A DNA stretch of 64,000 nt from Paraburkholderia ultramafica (GCF_902859915.1 NZ_CADIKK010000016.1:62001-126000), one strand, 5' to 3'; counted from the first letter of the stretch, positions 46,182-56,120 are shown. Notes: a model not told the origin generated them from the letters alone. A program made the numbers and translations.

Positions 46182-46499
46182 CTACGGTTTCCTGATAACA
46201 CAAAGGCCGGCGTCTAGGTTATTTGACAGCCAGTGCAAGAACTGAAATGAGGTGATTGGACCGCCAATTGGGCCTTCTTTCCAGATGCCATAGAGATAAA
46301 GAGGCAGAGCTTTGATATATGCTTGGGCGAACACCTCCCTCTGTCCACCCGCTAGCTGCCACGCCGGATGAGGGTCCTCGATGATTGAGCTAATTGTCTC
46401 GGCAATCAGGTTGCGCGTATTATTCGAAACCTTGATCCCAGTGGAATTCTGGAAATCGTCCGAAATCACGTCGACTTCGTCTTTGATCGGATCAATCAC
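46182..46499 (-). CDS. Hypothetical protein co-transcribed with the peptidoglycan-binding membrane protein
   Basis: A 105-aa soluble protein with no signal peptide (MIDPIKDEVDVISDDFQNST, NLIAETISSIIEDPHPAWQL, EVFAQAYIKALPLYLYGIWK). No family is recognised. The lower GC and 6-bp spacing to the downstream gene mark it as the first gene of a two-gene accessory unit. Confidence 0.65.
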   Translation of the reverse strand: MIDPIKDEVDVISDDFQNSTGIKVSNNTRNLIAETISSIIEDPHPAWQLAGGQREVFAQAYIKALPLYLYGIWKEGPIGGPITSFQFLHWLSNNLDAGLCVIRKP

Positions 46500-47147
46500 A
46501 GCTCCCCCCGTCCTTCGTTAAGTTAGGCGTTGGCGACGCTTGCAGTATAAGCAGTCTAAATCCGGTTTTTGATTCTTTATAGTAGGTTAAGCCCGGTTGT
46601 GTCATTTTGAAGCGCAATTCGAGTCTGGGTAGGAGGAAACTTAACGTTGTGCTGCGCGAGCGAGACTGAGGGCGTCTACCTTTACGTGCTATGTCAGTAC
46701 TCGCATCCGACGGAAGCGCAATGAAAGCTTTTGGCGAGGTGTTCGTGGATGCCGTCTCACCGACCGCACTCGCCCGTTGGTCGAAGTGCCACCTGCACCA
46801 TACGCAGCACTTACAGGATGAGCCTTCCCGTGCATTCTGAACGACTGTTTGAGGGAAATTTTAATGTCCCTTTGGGGTCGACTTCTGCCGGATGCAGCCG
46901 GATCGACGATGGTCAAGGTCTGCGATTCCACATCGGACCGGGGTCGGCCAGTTTCTGCCGCTCGAACAAATGTAGCGACGGTCCGCTTGCAACCTGACAT
47001 GTGACGGACGCGATTCCACTGCGAGTTTCACCGTTCATCGGTCAACGATCCATTGGCAGCGCGCCGTTGTCTGCGCGCTTCGGTTTGCCAGATTGCTAGT
47101 CTGAGGCAGTCTGTGGCCGGGGGAGTAGGCGCGACGGGGACGGGTGA
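46500..47147. other. Gene-free stretch
   Basis: The left 100 bp (46540-46620) is AT-rich and should hold the promoter of the unit ending at 46499. A minus-strand frame at 46689-47000 is Arg/Ser-rich, starts with GTG or TTG at best and has no family features; it is left out as a probable shadow. Confidence 0.45.
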
Positions 47148-49076
47148 TCAGGGAGTCCAGCGATAAACAACGATGCTGGTGCCGTTGTAGTCGTCCTTGG
47201 TCACAACATACTCACCGTTCGAACGCAGCACCGATCTCAGCCCGTACATCGAATCCACGTCATTGCCGACATACACGTTGCTGGGGTTGCTGTTGATGAA
47301 CGTGTTGTCCAAGCTGCCCGTCGTCAGGTTGAAGGCATCGATGTTCGGCACGGTGTGGACGTAGCCAACAAAGAGGTAGTTGCCGGCTGCGGTCATCGAC
47401 TTCGGGTTCGTGCTCGTGAGATTGATAACTAGAGGGTTGGTCTGATTCCCCGCCTTCCAGCCGTGGTAGACCTCCACGCGAGTACCGATCGACGTCCAGT
47501 CTGTGCCTGCGATGTTAGCCAGGATGAGTGTGTCGGATTCGGGCAGATAGATGATGCGGCCTAGAGCACCAATCGAAGTGGGGATGGGCCATGATTGCAC
47601 CGCACCCCATTGAGGTGTGCCGTCCGCAGCGAACCCCGTAAGGGGCCAGTAACAGATCGTGGTAGAGCAGGTGTTTCTGTCCAGACTTGCCCACACACCG
47701 CCCTGCGAGTCGAGCGCAAACCCCTTGCGAATGTGCGTGGAAGCCATGCCCAGCACACTGGTCACCCAGCCATCCGGGATCGCAATATACCCCGATACCG
47801 AAGGGTTGAAATGCTCAATTGCAAAGTTATCCGGGTTCTGGTCTGTCGATGCCAATATGCGGTTCCCGCCCACATTTGCGACCATACCGAAGTGCAAGCC
47901 ACGACCGGCGTACGTTGTGCTTAGTCGAAGGTCGGTGGGGTAGGCGAAGGGATCGACAGTGTTCGCGACAAAGGTCCAGTTTGATCCGCCTGTACCACTA
48001 TAGATGTTGGTTCCACTGTAGAAAACTGTAGCATCTGTTGCAGGATCAGGCGCTCCAATGGCTTCAAAATTGAGTGCCTGTAATCTGTACTTGAGTGCTC
48101 GAGTCGAGTCGTACGCGTAGATGTCCGTGCCTCCTGTTCGTCCGTGGTCCCAACTGCCGCCCCAAGGCTGGGAGAGGATATAGGTGTTGCCCGCAGAGTC
48201 TCGCCCAATGCCATCGATTCGAGCGAAGCGCAGGCTGCCTACCTGGCCTTTAGTTCCAGTGCTTGTGTCGAGGTACCCGCCCTTGATGCCGAAGGTTGAG
48301 ACCTGCGTGTAAGTGCGCGTGTCGTAGATCTTGACCTGTTGGTCTGGCCCGGCGTCGCCAATCCAGAGGTACTGGCTAGTTGGGTCGAAGTAGAGGGCGT
48401 CGGGCTGGACGCCTGCGGCGAGGGTGACTGTGCCGAGAGACTGGCCGGCGAGATTGAAGCGCTGGAGCGCGCCTTCAGTCTCCTGCGCGATGATCAGGTT
48501 GCCGTTGCGGTCGAAGGCAATTGCGCCTGGATCAGTCACGGCGATGTCAAGAATCCATGTGCCGTCGGTTTTGTAGACGCGGACGCGGTTGCCTGGATGA
48601 TCTGATGCGGCCAAGTATTGGCCCCACGTCGCGATGCCGGTAATGACGTCCGCGCGGCGCTCGGTGGTGTCGGCGCTGACCTGAATCTGCTGGTCGTTCG
48701 CACCGGTCGCGCGGATGTAGCGGAAGACCATCCCGTTCGCGAAGACGCCGTTGACACGGCCGAACTGGCGGGGGGCCCACAGGTACGTCGCATTGCCGGT
48801 AATCGCCGAGCCCTGCGGCTCGCCGTGCGCGCCGATGGATCCAGCATTCACACCGTTCTTGTATATCGCGATGCCGCCCTCGTTCTCATCCCACATCGAG
48901 GCGGTGTAGATGGTGCCTTCTGGCGCGACCCACATCGAACGCGCGGCGTTACCTACGTGAGTGGCGTTAGTCCCAAACGTATTCGCTATCCAGTCAGTCG
49001 TGTACTGCCCCTGACATTCTGGCGCAATCGTCCCGCTCAGCACTGCTGCAAGGAATGCGGTGTAGATTCGTTTCAT
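47148..49076 (-). CDS. Exported beta-propeller-like protein, copy 1 of a tandem pair
   Basis: A 642-aa secreted protein. Signal peptide 1-24 (MKRIYTAFLAAVLSGTIAPE, CQGQ). The rest is built of repeated beta-rich units with NHL/SMP-30-like wording (GSAITGNATYLW, GAIAFDRNGNLIIAQETEGA, IYDTRTYTQVSTFGIKGG, GLRSVLRSNGEYVVTKDD), which suggests a propeller. No catalytic motif is seen. ATG 49076 follows GGGAG. It is strongly similar along its whole length to the protein at 50348-52267. Role unknown; binding of a polymer or cell-surface partner is possible. Confidence 0.8.
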   Translation of the reverse strand: MKRIYTAFLAAVLSGTIAPECQGQYTTDWIANTFGTNATHVGNAARSMWVAPEGTIYTASMWDENEGGIAIYKNGVNAGSIGAHGEPQGSAITGNATYLWAPRQFGRVNGVFANGMVFRYIRATGANDQQIQVSADTTERRADVITGIATWGQYLAASDHPGNRVRVYKTDGTWILDIAVTDPGAIAFDRNGNLIIAQETEGALQRFNLAGQSLGTVTLAAGVQPDALYFDPTSQYLWIGDAGPDQQVKIYDTRTYTQVSTFGIKGGYLDTSTGTKGQVGSLRFARIDGIGRDSAGNTYILSQPWGGSWDHGRTGGTDIYAYDSTRALKYRLQALNFEAIGAPDPATDATVFYSGTNIYSGTGGSNWTFVANTVDPFAYPTDLRLSTTYAGRGLHFGMVANVGGNRILASTDQNPDNFAIEHFNPSVSGYIAIPDGWVTSVLGMASTHIRKGFALDSQGGVWASLDRNTCSTTICYWPLTGFAADGTPQWGAVQSWPIPTSIGALGRIIYLPESDTLILANIAGTDWTSIGTRVEVYHGWKAGNQTNPLVINLTSTNPKSMTAAGNYLFVGYVHTVPNIDAFNLTTGSLDNTFINSNPSNVYVGNDVDSMYGLRSVLRSNGEYVVTKDDYNGTSIVVYRWTP

Positions 49077-49646
49077 GACTTACTCCCAATTTGCAACATG
49101 CGCAACACATTCCATCAGGATGTCGAATTGATTTATCACTGAAGCGGCCGGAAGTGTGGGATGCGGTCCGGCGCAATGAAATCGGCGGGACGTACAGGCC
49201 GGCACGTTCCATGACGGCTTTTTCAGTCGATCGACGTGCTTCTGAAAAGTAGTGCTCTGGGCGTGAAACCCGAAGATGAAACCAGGCAGAAGTGTGCGAT
49301 AGCGCACAATGACATTTTTGTGGCGCTGTCACATTAGCGGGCTCTGCCGCACCTGGTCATGCGGATCAACGAACGACCGTTCCGCCTTGAAGCTGACGTT
49401 GAGATCGGCTGGTCTGAAGGGCCGAAGTGGGTCGATCACGGTCGGCCCCGAAACCGGCGAACGTGATAGAACGAAGGGGAATGGCCGTCAAAGCGCAGAT
49501 GCACTACTCCGTTGGCGGAACCGCTGATCGCGCGCATCACAGGCATCGCTGTCTCGCGCCTGGATCCTGTCAATGGTGAGGCAGTCCCCGCTTTGGCGCA
49601 CTCTCCTGCGTTATTCGTTCGTCATCTGCTTTCCGGCGAGCGCGCG
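49077..49646. other. Gene-free stretch
   Basis: It contains the promoter region of copy 1. Open frames on both strands are short and of shadow composition. Words such as GGCCGAAGTGGGTCGATCAC resemble degenerate intergenic sequence also seen near 52750 and 53480. Confidence 0.4.
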
Positions 49647-49991
49647 TTATTGCGGCCTGAGGTGCAGATCGTTGCTCACGGATTGCACCCCCGGCACGCC
49701 GCGCGTCACGGCAAGCGCTTTCTGAATCTGTACCTCTGAATCCACGTATCCTGACAACTGCACGACGCCTCGATACGTCGCGACGCTGATCGGCAACGAT
49801 CTCAGCCCCGGGTCTGCGACGAGCGCCTGCTTCACCCTGGCGGCGAGCGCAGCGTCGTCAGTGGCGATCTTCCCCGGCGCGGTCACGGCCTGCGTCGCTG
49901 TCGACTTGCAGCCGTTGATGAACACGAACGCGGGGAGCGCGAATGCCGCGACGATCAGCAATTGGCTTTTAATGTGTGGCGCATCTCGCAT
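49647..49991 (-). CDS. BON-domain lipoprotein
   Basis: A 114-aa exported protein with a lipobox-like FINGC at residues 24-28, so it is probably lipid-anchored. The single BON domain follows (ALAARVKQALVADPGLRSLP, VVQLSGYVDSEVQIQKALAV, GVQSVSNDL). BON proteins bind phospholipid or stabilise the envelope under osmotic stress. It lies between the two propeller-like genes on the same strand but is not obviously part of the duplication. Confidence 0.88.
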   Translation of the reverse strand: MRDAPHIKSQLLIVAAFALPAFVFINGCKSTATQAVTAPGKIATDDAALAARVKQALVADPGLRSLPISVATYRGVVQLSGYVDSEVQIQKALAVTRGVPGVQSVSNDLHLRPQ

Positions 49992-50347
49992 GTCGGTTAT
50001 GACATCCTGATTCGTGAGCAGCGGGCGTCATTCGGGTTGGCTTCGCAGGTACACATGTGCGCCCTCCTTGAGTCCACCATGATAGTGCAGGTTGGCGGAC
50101 TTGCGACCGAGCCGGCTCGGCCATGTCTGTTCATGCTGCGAGGCGAGTGTTTGGCTCAGTTCGGCCGAGGCCGGACGTTGGAAAGTACGACCTGGATCGT
50201 CAACAATCATCCTTTGGTAAGCGGCTAGCGCTCCGGAAGGCCGCGCCGGATTTTCCGGTCGAACGCTGCCTGCGGAAAGAAACAACGTCAATCAGTCGAC
50301 ATGACGTGATGTGCTCGCCGGGGCGTAGCCGCGACGAGCACTGTTGA
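49992..50347. other. Gene-free stretch with duplicated 3' flank
   Basis: No gene. The last 35 bases before the stop of copy 2 (about 50315-50347) match the corresponding bases downstream of copy 1 (about 47115-47147), showing that the duplication extended past the coding region. Confidence 0.5.
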
Positions 50348-52267
50348 TCAGGGTGTCCAGCGATAAATGACGACGCTGGTCCCGTTGTAGTTGTCCTTCG
50401 TGATCACATACTCCCCGGTCGACCGACGGTACGATCTAAGGCCGTACATCGAATCCACGTCATTGCCGACGTACACGGTGTTGGGGTTGCTGTTGATCAA
50501 CGTGCTGTCCAGGCTGCCTGTGGTCAGATTGAAAGCATCGATGTTGGGCACGGTGTGTACGTATCCGACGAAGAGATAGTTGCCGGCCGCCGTGATCGAC
50601 TTGGGATTGGCGCTGGTGAGGTTGATCACCGGATTGGGAACGGTCGTGTTGCCTGCGAGCCAGCCGTGATACACCTCAATCCGCGTTCCGATCGAGGTCC
50701 AGTCCGTGCTCCCGACAACGCCCTGTGCAAGGATCATCGTGTCGCTTTCCGGCAGGTAGATGATCCGCGTCAATGGCGTGATCGTGCCCGGAATGGGCGT
50801 TGCAATTCCTGCTCCCCAACTCGGCTGACCGTTGGCATCGAAGCCGGTCAGCGGATAGTGCCAGATGGCATTCGTCTTGTCCAAACCGGCCCAGACTTCC
50901 CCTTTGCTGTCGAGGCAGAATCCGTCCCTGACCGGCGCGGTCGTATTGAACGCCGTACCTGGCAGCGTGGCGTCCGGTATTGCGATGTAGCCATTCGCAG
51001 CATTGAAGTGGAAAAAGTAGAAGGTATCGGGATTCTGGCCCGACGCCACGAGGATCCGGTTGGCGCCGACGGTGGCAAGTTGACCAAAGTGCTCATCCCG
51101 TGAGCGATCGTTGATGTTGATGCGCGGATCGGATGGATAGTCGATCGGATCGACGGTGTTCGCTACGAAGGTTCCTCCCGCGGTGCCGGTGTAGATGTTG
51201 GTGCCTCCATAGAAGTACGTGCTGTCAGTACCCGGGTCCGGAGCGGCGCCCCCCTCGAAGTTGAGAGACTGAAGCTTCCATTGCAGGTGGCCAAAACTGT
51301 CGTAGGAATGAATGTCGGTGCCGCCGTCGCGGCCCAGGTCCCAGCTTCCGCCCCACGGGTTGTTGAGCACGTACAGGTTGCCGGCGGCGTCCTTGCCGAT
51401 GCCGGTGACGCGGGTAAAACGTTTATCGCCGACCTGGCCTTTGATTCCCGTTGTCGTATCGAGATATCCCCCCTGAATGCCAAATGTACTGACCAGAAAT
51501 GGAATGCCCAAAATGTTATAGATCTTGATGTTCATGTCGGGGCCCTCGTCACCGATCACGAGACACCCGGTCGACGAATCGAAATACAGCGAGGACGGTC
51601 GGGAGGCGACGGGCATCTGGATGGTGTTCACGAGCACGCCGGCCGGATTGAATTCGAGGATCGCGCCCGCACTCCGCTGCGCAATCCAGATGTTTCCTGC
51701 ACTGTCCACCGCGAGCGCGCCAGGACCTGAGACGGCGATATCCTGCCGCCAGACGCCGTCGGTGGTGTAGACGCGGACGCGATTTCCAGGAAAGTCGCTC
51801 GCATAAAGGAGCGAGCCAGACGTTGCGAGTCCCGTGATTACATCAGCCCGCCGTTCTGTCGTTGTCGCGCTGACCGGGATGAGAAAGTCGCGGGTTTGAG
51901 TGGTTCGGTTGTACCGCCCCACCGCGCCGCTGCCGTAAGTGGTATTAAATTGCAGAGCGGCGAAGATCGAAGTTGCATTACCCGTAATGGCGCTGCCCTG
52001 AAACTCGCCGTGACCTCCTATGGACCCCAGGCTTTGGCCGTTCTGGTATATCGCGACACCACCTTCGTTTTCGTCCCACATGGAAGCCGTGTAGATGACC
52101 CCCTCGGGCGCTATCCACATGGAGCGCGCGACGCTACCCACGCGGGTAGCGTTGGTCCCAAATGTGTTCGCCACCCAGTCGGTGGTGTACTGTCCCTGGC
52201 ACTCCGGCGCAAGCGTAGCGATCAGCAGTGTGGCGAGGAACGTGACATAGATTCGTTTCGTGATCAT
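50348..52267 (-). CDS. Exported beta-propeller-like protein, copy 2 of a tandem pair
   Basis: A 639-aa secreted protein with signal peptide ITKRIYVTFLATLLIATLAP. It has the same block order as copy 1 (TTDWVANTFGTNATRVG; GGVAIYQNGQSLGSIGGHGE; NPWGGSWDLGRDGGTDIHSY; YGLRSYRRSTGEYVITKDNY). It ends in YRWTP like copy 1. Its ATG follows AGGAGG. Sequence between the blocks has drifted, so the duplication is not recent. It may have taken a different ligand. Confidence 0.8.
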   Translation of the reverse strand: MITKRIYVTFLATLLIATLAPECQGQYTTDWVANTFGTNATRVGSVARSMWIAPEGVIYTASMWDENEGGVAIYQNGQSLGSIGGHGEFQGSAITGNATSIFAALQFNTTYGSGAVGRYNRTTQTRDFLIPVSATTTERRADVITGLATSGSLLYASDFPGNRVRVYTTDGVWRQDIAVSGPGALAVDSAGNIWIAQRSAGAILEFNPAGVLVNTIQMPVASRPSSLYFDSSTGCLVIGDEGPDMNIKIYNILGIPFLVSTFGIQGGYLDTTTGIKGQVGDKRFTRVTGIGKDAAGNLYVLNNPWGGSWDLGRDGGTDIHSYDSFGHLQWKLQSLNFEGGAAPDPGTDSTYFYGGTNIYTGTAGGTFVANTVDPIDYPSDPRININDRSRDEHFGQLATVGANRILVASGQNPDTFYFFHFNAANGYIAIPDATLPGTAFNTTAPVRDGFCLDSKGEVWAGLDKTNAIWHYPLTGFDANGQPSWGAGIATPIPGTITPLTRIIYLPESDTMILAQGVVGSTDWTSIGTRIEVYHGWLAGNTTVPNPVINLTSANPKSITAAGNYLFVGYVHTVPNIDAFNLTTGSLDSTLINSNPNTVYVGNDVDSMYGLRSYRRSTGEYVITKDNYNGTSVVIYRWTP

Positions 52268-53058
52268 GAAGCGTGCCCTCCTGAGGCACCTGAATTGGGG
52301 ATTGCGGTTTTGCCCATGCTCGCAGCGTTGACAACCTGATGGGCTTTACATGGGGACCACCGGCTGATGGTTCCTGTGGCTGCCTTCCTTGTCGTGCTGG
52401 CCCGCGCGCCATGGGCTGGAAGATTCTTCGATCGGGAAGGGTCGTCTTCGAAGCGTGCCCGGCGCCGCTCGCCCGTTCGGCAAGCGGCGTTTCGCAGGAA
52501 ACTGTCCTTGTCCACTGGCCGCTCCAGCAAGTGTCGCGTCTGTCCAACTCAACGCTGCGTTCAGGCGGTATATCGGCGAGGTGCGGAAAAGGTTGAGCTG
52601 TTCGCGTTTCCAGTACAGGCAAACGCGCTAGACGCCAGCCGGAGCAGCGCTTTCAGCCGGTCCGCGAGGTGGATGAGCGCACCTGCCAACTGGCGGTCCG
52701 GGGTGGCAAGCGTAGCCCGCGAGCGGGTGATTTCTCGCGAGGCGAAGGTGCGGTAAGGGCCGACTATCGAAGTTCGCGGCCGAGGGGCGTCTGACCGGAC
52801 TCGGCCGGCTGCCGAACTTCCGGGCTCGGGCCGGCCAGATCCGGACGTTGGCTGAAGGCACCAGGATTTTTGCACCGCTTCCCGGGTTTACTACGAAGGC
52901 ACAGTGACTACACTTGGTATGGGTCGCGGAAATCGGGTGCGCGGCCTTCTCAATTACTTCCACGCACGACACGCTGTCGGAAAGAGCAGTTCCACGCTGC
53001 ACACATTGTTCGTGCGGCATGCTCGTCTCGCTGGTCCATCAAACAGGAGGATGCAATC
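52268..53058. other. Gene-free stretch
   Basis: About 0.8 kb with no intact gene. Frames on both strands (for example 52628-53020 minus) have no family features. The segment 52780-52860 shares the words CGAACTTCCGG and GCTCGG with 53480-53560, hinting at a degenerate repeated intergenic sequence. Confidence 0.45.
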
Positions 53059-53349
53059 ATGCAAACTGTTATAAGGAGATTTTCCGGAAAGGGCGCAAAG
53101 GAGTTGTTCGATCTGCTGGAGAAGCGCACGGCTGAGGTCGAAGAACTGATGCGTTCGATCAAAGGCTTTGTCGGTTACACCCTCGCACGCAGCGGCGATG
53201 GCGGATTCTCGGTGACTGTTTGCCAGGACAAGGCAGGCATTGATCAAAGCGTGCAAAAGGCGAAGGACTGGATCGCGAAAAACGCCGCAAGCACGGGCGT
53301 GGGCGCGCCGGAGATATCGGAGGGATCAGTCCTCATTCACCTGAAGTAA
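53059..53349 (+). CDS. Small dimeric alpha/beta-barrel (ABM-like) protein
   Basis: A 96-aa cytosolic protein with a beta-alpha-beta-beta-alpha-beta pattern: VIRRFSGKGAKELFDLLEKR, IKGFVGYTLARSGDGGFSVT, then AKDWIAKNA and VLIHLK. It fits antibiotic-biosynthesis-monooxygenase-like ferredoxin-fold proteins, though no catalytic residues can be named. ATG 53059 follows AGGAGG. It stands alone. Confidence 0.65.
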   Translation: MQTVIRRFSGKGAKELFDLLEKRTAEVEELMRSIKGFVGYTLARSGDGGFSVTVCQDKAGIDQSVQKAKDWIAKNAASTGVGAPEISEGSVLIHLK

Positions 53350-53726
53350 CTTTGCCATTCGACTGGCAGCGCGTGAGTTCAGCGGGCGGATTGGGACGCA
53401 CGCAACCGGGCCTCACCGTCCACTCCTCACGCCCACCGACAAAGGTAGTTCGCCGCACCGTCGGGGCTTGGTCGACCTTGGCGGACGGCGAACTTCCGGA
53501 TGTGGCCACGAAGCGTCATTCGCACGCACCGCAGCTCGGACGTTCAGACGTCGGATCCACCCAGCACGCGGCCGGAACACCGGATCGCCACGATGAATGC
53601 GCATTTTTTGGCGCCGATCGAACAAAATGCGTCACTTAGGAATGGCGAATTACGGGAGTGTTTCAATGCCCTGCGATGGCTTTCACGTTCAAGAACGGCA
53701 TCCATCTGCACCTTCATGCACGTGGA
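53350..53726. other. Gene-free stretch
   Basis: No gene is recognised. Contains CGAACTTCCGG wording shared with 52810, otherwise nothing. Confidence 0.4.
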
Positions 53727-53939
53727 TCACCCGTTGCGCGCCACCAGAATGCCGGCGATGACGATCAGACCGCCCAGAGCCTGCACCACACCGACCGGCT
53801 CGTGCAGTAGCCACCAGGCCAGCAACGAGGCACCGATCAAGTGCCGTACCTTCGTTGACCGCCGTGCTAGTGGCAACGGCTGCTGATAGGAAGTTGCTGC
53901 TGAACAATGTCGGGGTTGAAAGTCCGTAGTGGTCGGCAA
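53727..53939 (-). pseudogene. EamA/DMT-family transporter, C-terminal fragment
   Basis: The minus-strand frame ends with LIGASLLAWWLLHEPVGVVQ and ALGGLIVIAGILVARNG, the last two helices of an EamA-domain drug/metabolite transporter. The sequence just upstream is in another frame (STPTLFSSNFLSAAVATS), so the gene is frameshifted as well as truncated. Only the last quarter remains. Confidence 0.7.
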
Positions 53940-54179
53940 CAGTCCGTTGCCACATCGGCCGCCGAGGCACTCATTTGCAGACGCAGCTAGCGTATGCAGC
54001 GATCAAAGCACCTGACGCGTGGACCGAAGCACGGTCTCGTTCACATTGGCATCGTTGGATTGTGTTTGCTGACAGTGCATGGCATCCAAAGACGAATTGC
54101 GACAGATGACACTCAGCTGTCATATGCAGCGCCTTCACTTCAGGACGCGCAATTCGCGCCGTGAACAAAGGAGCTAAAG

Positions 54180-55376
54180 ATGACAAAAGATCCGTGTACC
54201 TTGTCTGGCTTGCGCACTGAATTGAACGCGAAATGGCGGCGATCGTTAAGGAACATCGCCTGCGTAGTGGTAGCGGTCGCCTCGGTGATTTGGCCTACCG
54301 CTGATTCGTTCGCCAAAAATGATGATGGAAATAGCGAAAGTCGAGCGTACGCGATCGGGCTCTGGGGCGATTTGCCGTACTCCGACACGCAAGCACAGGT
54401 CGGCGTACCGAATCTGATAGCCGACATGAACGCGCAGAAACTCGCGTTCACGGTCCATGATGGGGATCTCAAGGCTGGCAACGGCACGCCCGGATCGGCA
54501 ACGCCTACGACTTGCAGCGACGCTCTCTACGTGCAGGCGCTCGGGTACTTCAACGCGTTGAAATCGGCGGCGATGTTTACTACCGGTGATAACGACTGGA
54601 CCGACTGCGACCGTGTGTCGAACGGCGGGTTTTCGTCCAGGGAACGGCTCGACCACGAGCGCCAGGTCTTCTTCAGCACCCCCTATTCAATGGGGCAGCG
54701 TCCGATCCTTCAGGAGGTACAGATGGACCGGCTTTGCCTGGACAATGACAGTCACCTCGTAAGTTGTGTCGAGAATCGCCGCTGGACGGTGAATGGTGTC
54801 GTATATGCGACTCTCAATATCCAGGGGTCGTGCAACAACCTTTGCGATACGAAACCCGACCAGGCGGAATTTGCGGCGCGCAACCATGCCGATATCCTCT
54901 GGATGCAGCAGACGTTCCGGGCGGCGATAGAGCACAACGCGTCGGCCGTCATGTTCATTTCACAAGCCGATCCTGGCTGGGACAATTCCGATGCTACACG
55001 CGCGCCGACTCGCGATCCAAAAACGCTGGTCGAAAACGACATGCTGCCCAGTTCGGACCCCGCGTATCCCGGCCCGACTCCTGACGGATTCAAGGACTTC
55101 CTGCTTGCACTGCGTGATGAGGTCATCGCCTTCAGGAAACCCGTTGCTTATGTCCATGGCGATTCCCACTATTTCCGCATTGATCGACCTTTCCTTGACG
55201 CGCAAGGCAGGCGGCTCGAGAATTTCATCCGCGTCGAAACCTTTGGCGATAACCAGGCGAACGGCGACAACGATGTCCACTGGTTAAAAGTGTTCGTCGA
55301 CGACCGCACCCGTGAAGTCTTTTCTTTTCAGCCGCAGATCGTACCGGCGAATCGAACCGCCGTCCCGCAGCCTTAG
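54180..55376 (+). CDS. Exported calcineurin-like metallophosphoesterase-type protein
   Basis: A 398-aa protein with an internal-start signal region (residues 24-46, RNIACVVVAVASVIWPTADS). Metal-site style motifs are in the expected order for a calcineurin-like phosphoesterase: WGDLPYSD, VHDGDLKAGN, FTTGDNDWTDC and, near the C-terminus, VHGDSHYFRID. The usual GNH(D/E) is replaced by GDND. Several Cys (for example CLDN, SCVENR, CNNLCD) could form periplasmic disulfides. The ATG follows AGGAGCTAAAG. The substrate is unknown. Confidence 0.75.
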   Translation: MTKDPCTLSGLRTELNAKWRRSLRNIACVVVAVASVIWPTADSFAKNDDGNSESRAYAIGLWGDLPYSDTQAQVGVPNLIADMNAQKLAFTVHDGDLKAGNGTPGSATPTTCSDALYVQALGYFNALKSAAMFTTGDNDWTDCDRVSNGGFSSRERLDHERQVFFSTPYSMGQRPILQEVQMDRLCLDNDSHLVSCVENRRWTVNGVVYATLNIQGSCNNLCDTKPDQAEFAARNHADILWMQQTFRAAIEHNASAVMFISQADPGWDNSDATRAPTRDPKTLVENDMLPSSDPAYPGPTPDGFKDFLLALRDEVIAFRKPVAYVHGDSHYFRIDRPFLDAQGRRLENFIRVETFGDNQANGDNDVHWLKVFVDDRTREVFSFQPQIVPANRTAVPQP

Positions 55377-55679
55377 AGAGTTGGATTGGTGGGTGCCGCA
55401 GGCCGCAAAAGCCCTGGCGTTTGCGGCCTGCGGACAGAGTGCAGCAGGTTGGTTGAGCGACTGCTATCGGTTGCTTCCGGCTGGAGCGGTTGCCGGGTGG
55501 GGCTTACACCCACTGGGAAAAGCGCCGCCTTTACACGGCGCGCGCCACTTCCAGCCTTTCACCTGCGTATTTGGACGGACAGTCAAACGTCAGTTCAGCA
55601 TGCCGCAGCGGACGTTCGCAGTCGCCCATTGCGCACACGGTGTCGCAATACCGTGATACAGCGGCACGTCAATTCGTCG
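55377..55679. other. Gene-free stretch
   Basis: No gene recognised between the converging phosphoesterase and DUF1488-like genes; no clear terminator. Confidence 0.4.
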
Positions 55680-55946
55680 TCAGAGATCAGCGGCCGAAAG
55701 CGTTACCCGCTCGCCAGTGCCAGGCAACGTTTTCGGCTCGATAGCCTGCAAAAGGCGGCGCTTGCCAAGTTCGAAGGCAAGCATCAATTGTTTCGGGGTT
55801 TCGTTCGCAGCGCCGAGTTTTTCACAAACCGTTTCAGCATCGAGCGCAAAGGCGCAGTATCCCCAGCCGAAGCCGTAGGCCGAAAACCATAGTGTCGAAT
55901 CGGCGGAAAGGAGAGGGGGCGTAAGTTTCATATGGGGCTCGTCCAT
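55680..55946 (-). CDS. DUF1488-like small protein
   Basis: An 88-aa protein starting at ATG 55946 (MDEPHMKLTPPLLSADSTLW). The pattern LWFSAYGFGWGYCAFALDAE, TVCEKLGAANETPKQLMLAF followed by a basic helix resembles DUF1488, a small family of unknown function frequent in Burkholderia. The start is uncertain; a GTG at 55955 is in frame and there is no strong ribosome binding site. Confidence 0.6.
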   Translation of the reverse strand: MDEPHMKLTPPLLSADSTLWFSAYGFGWGYCAFALDAETVCEKLGAANETPKQLMLAFELGKRRLLQAIEPKTLPGTGERVTLSAADL

Positions 55947-56120
55947 GGCTATCACTTTTCTGACCGATAGGGGTGGACTACGATTTTCGCACAGCGACCT
56001 TGCAAAAGCCTTTTACCCACGGTGGGTGCCGCGAGTCACCACCCTCGCAGTCCGGGCACGAGCGGACCATCGACGGCCTGGGCCTGGCGCGGGCTAAGCC
56101 TTGTTGTTCCCGTCGGAGAT

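Noticed and set aside
46689..47000. 103-codon minus-strand frame
   Set aside because: Arg/Ser/Thr-rich, weak start, no recognised domain; treated as intergenic.
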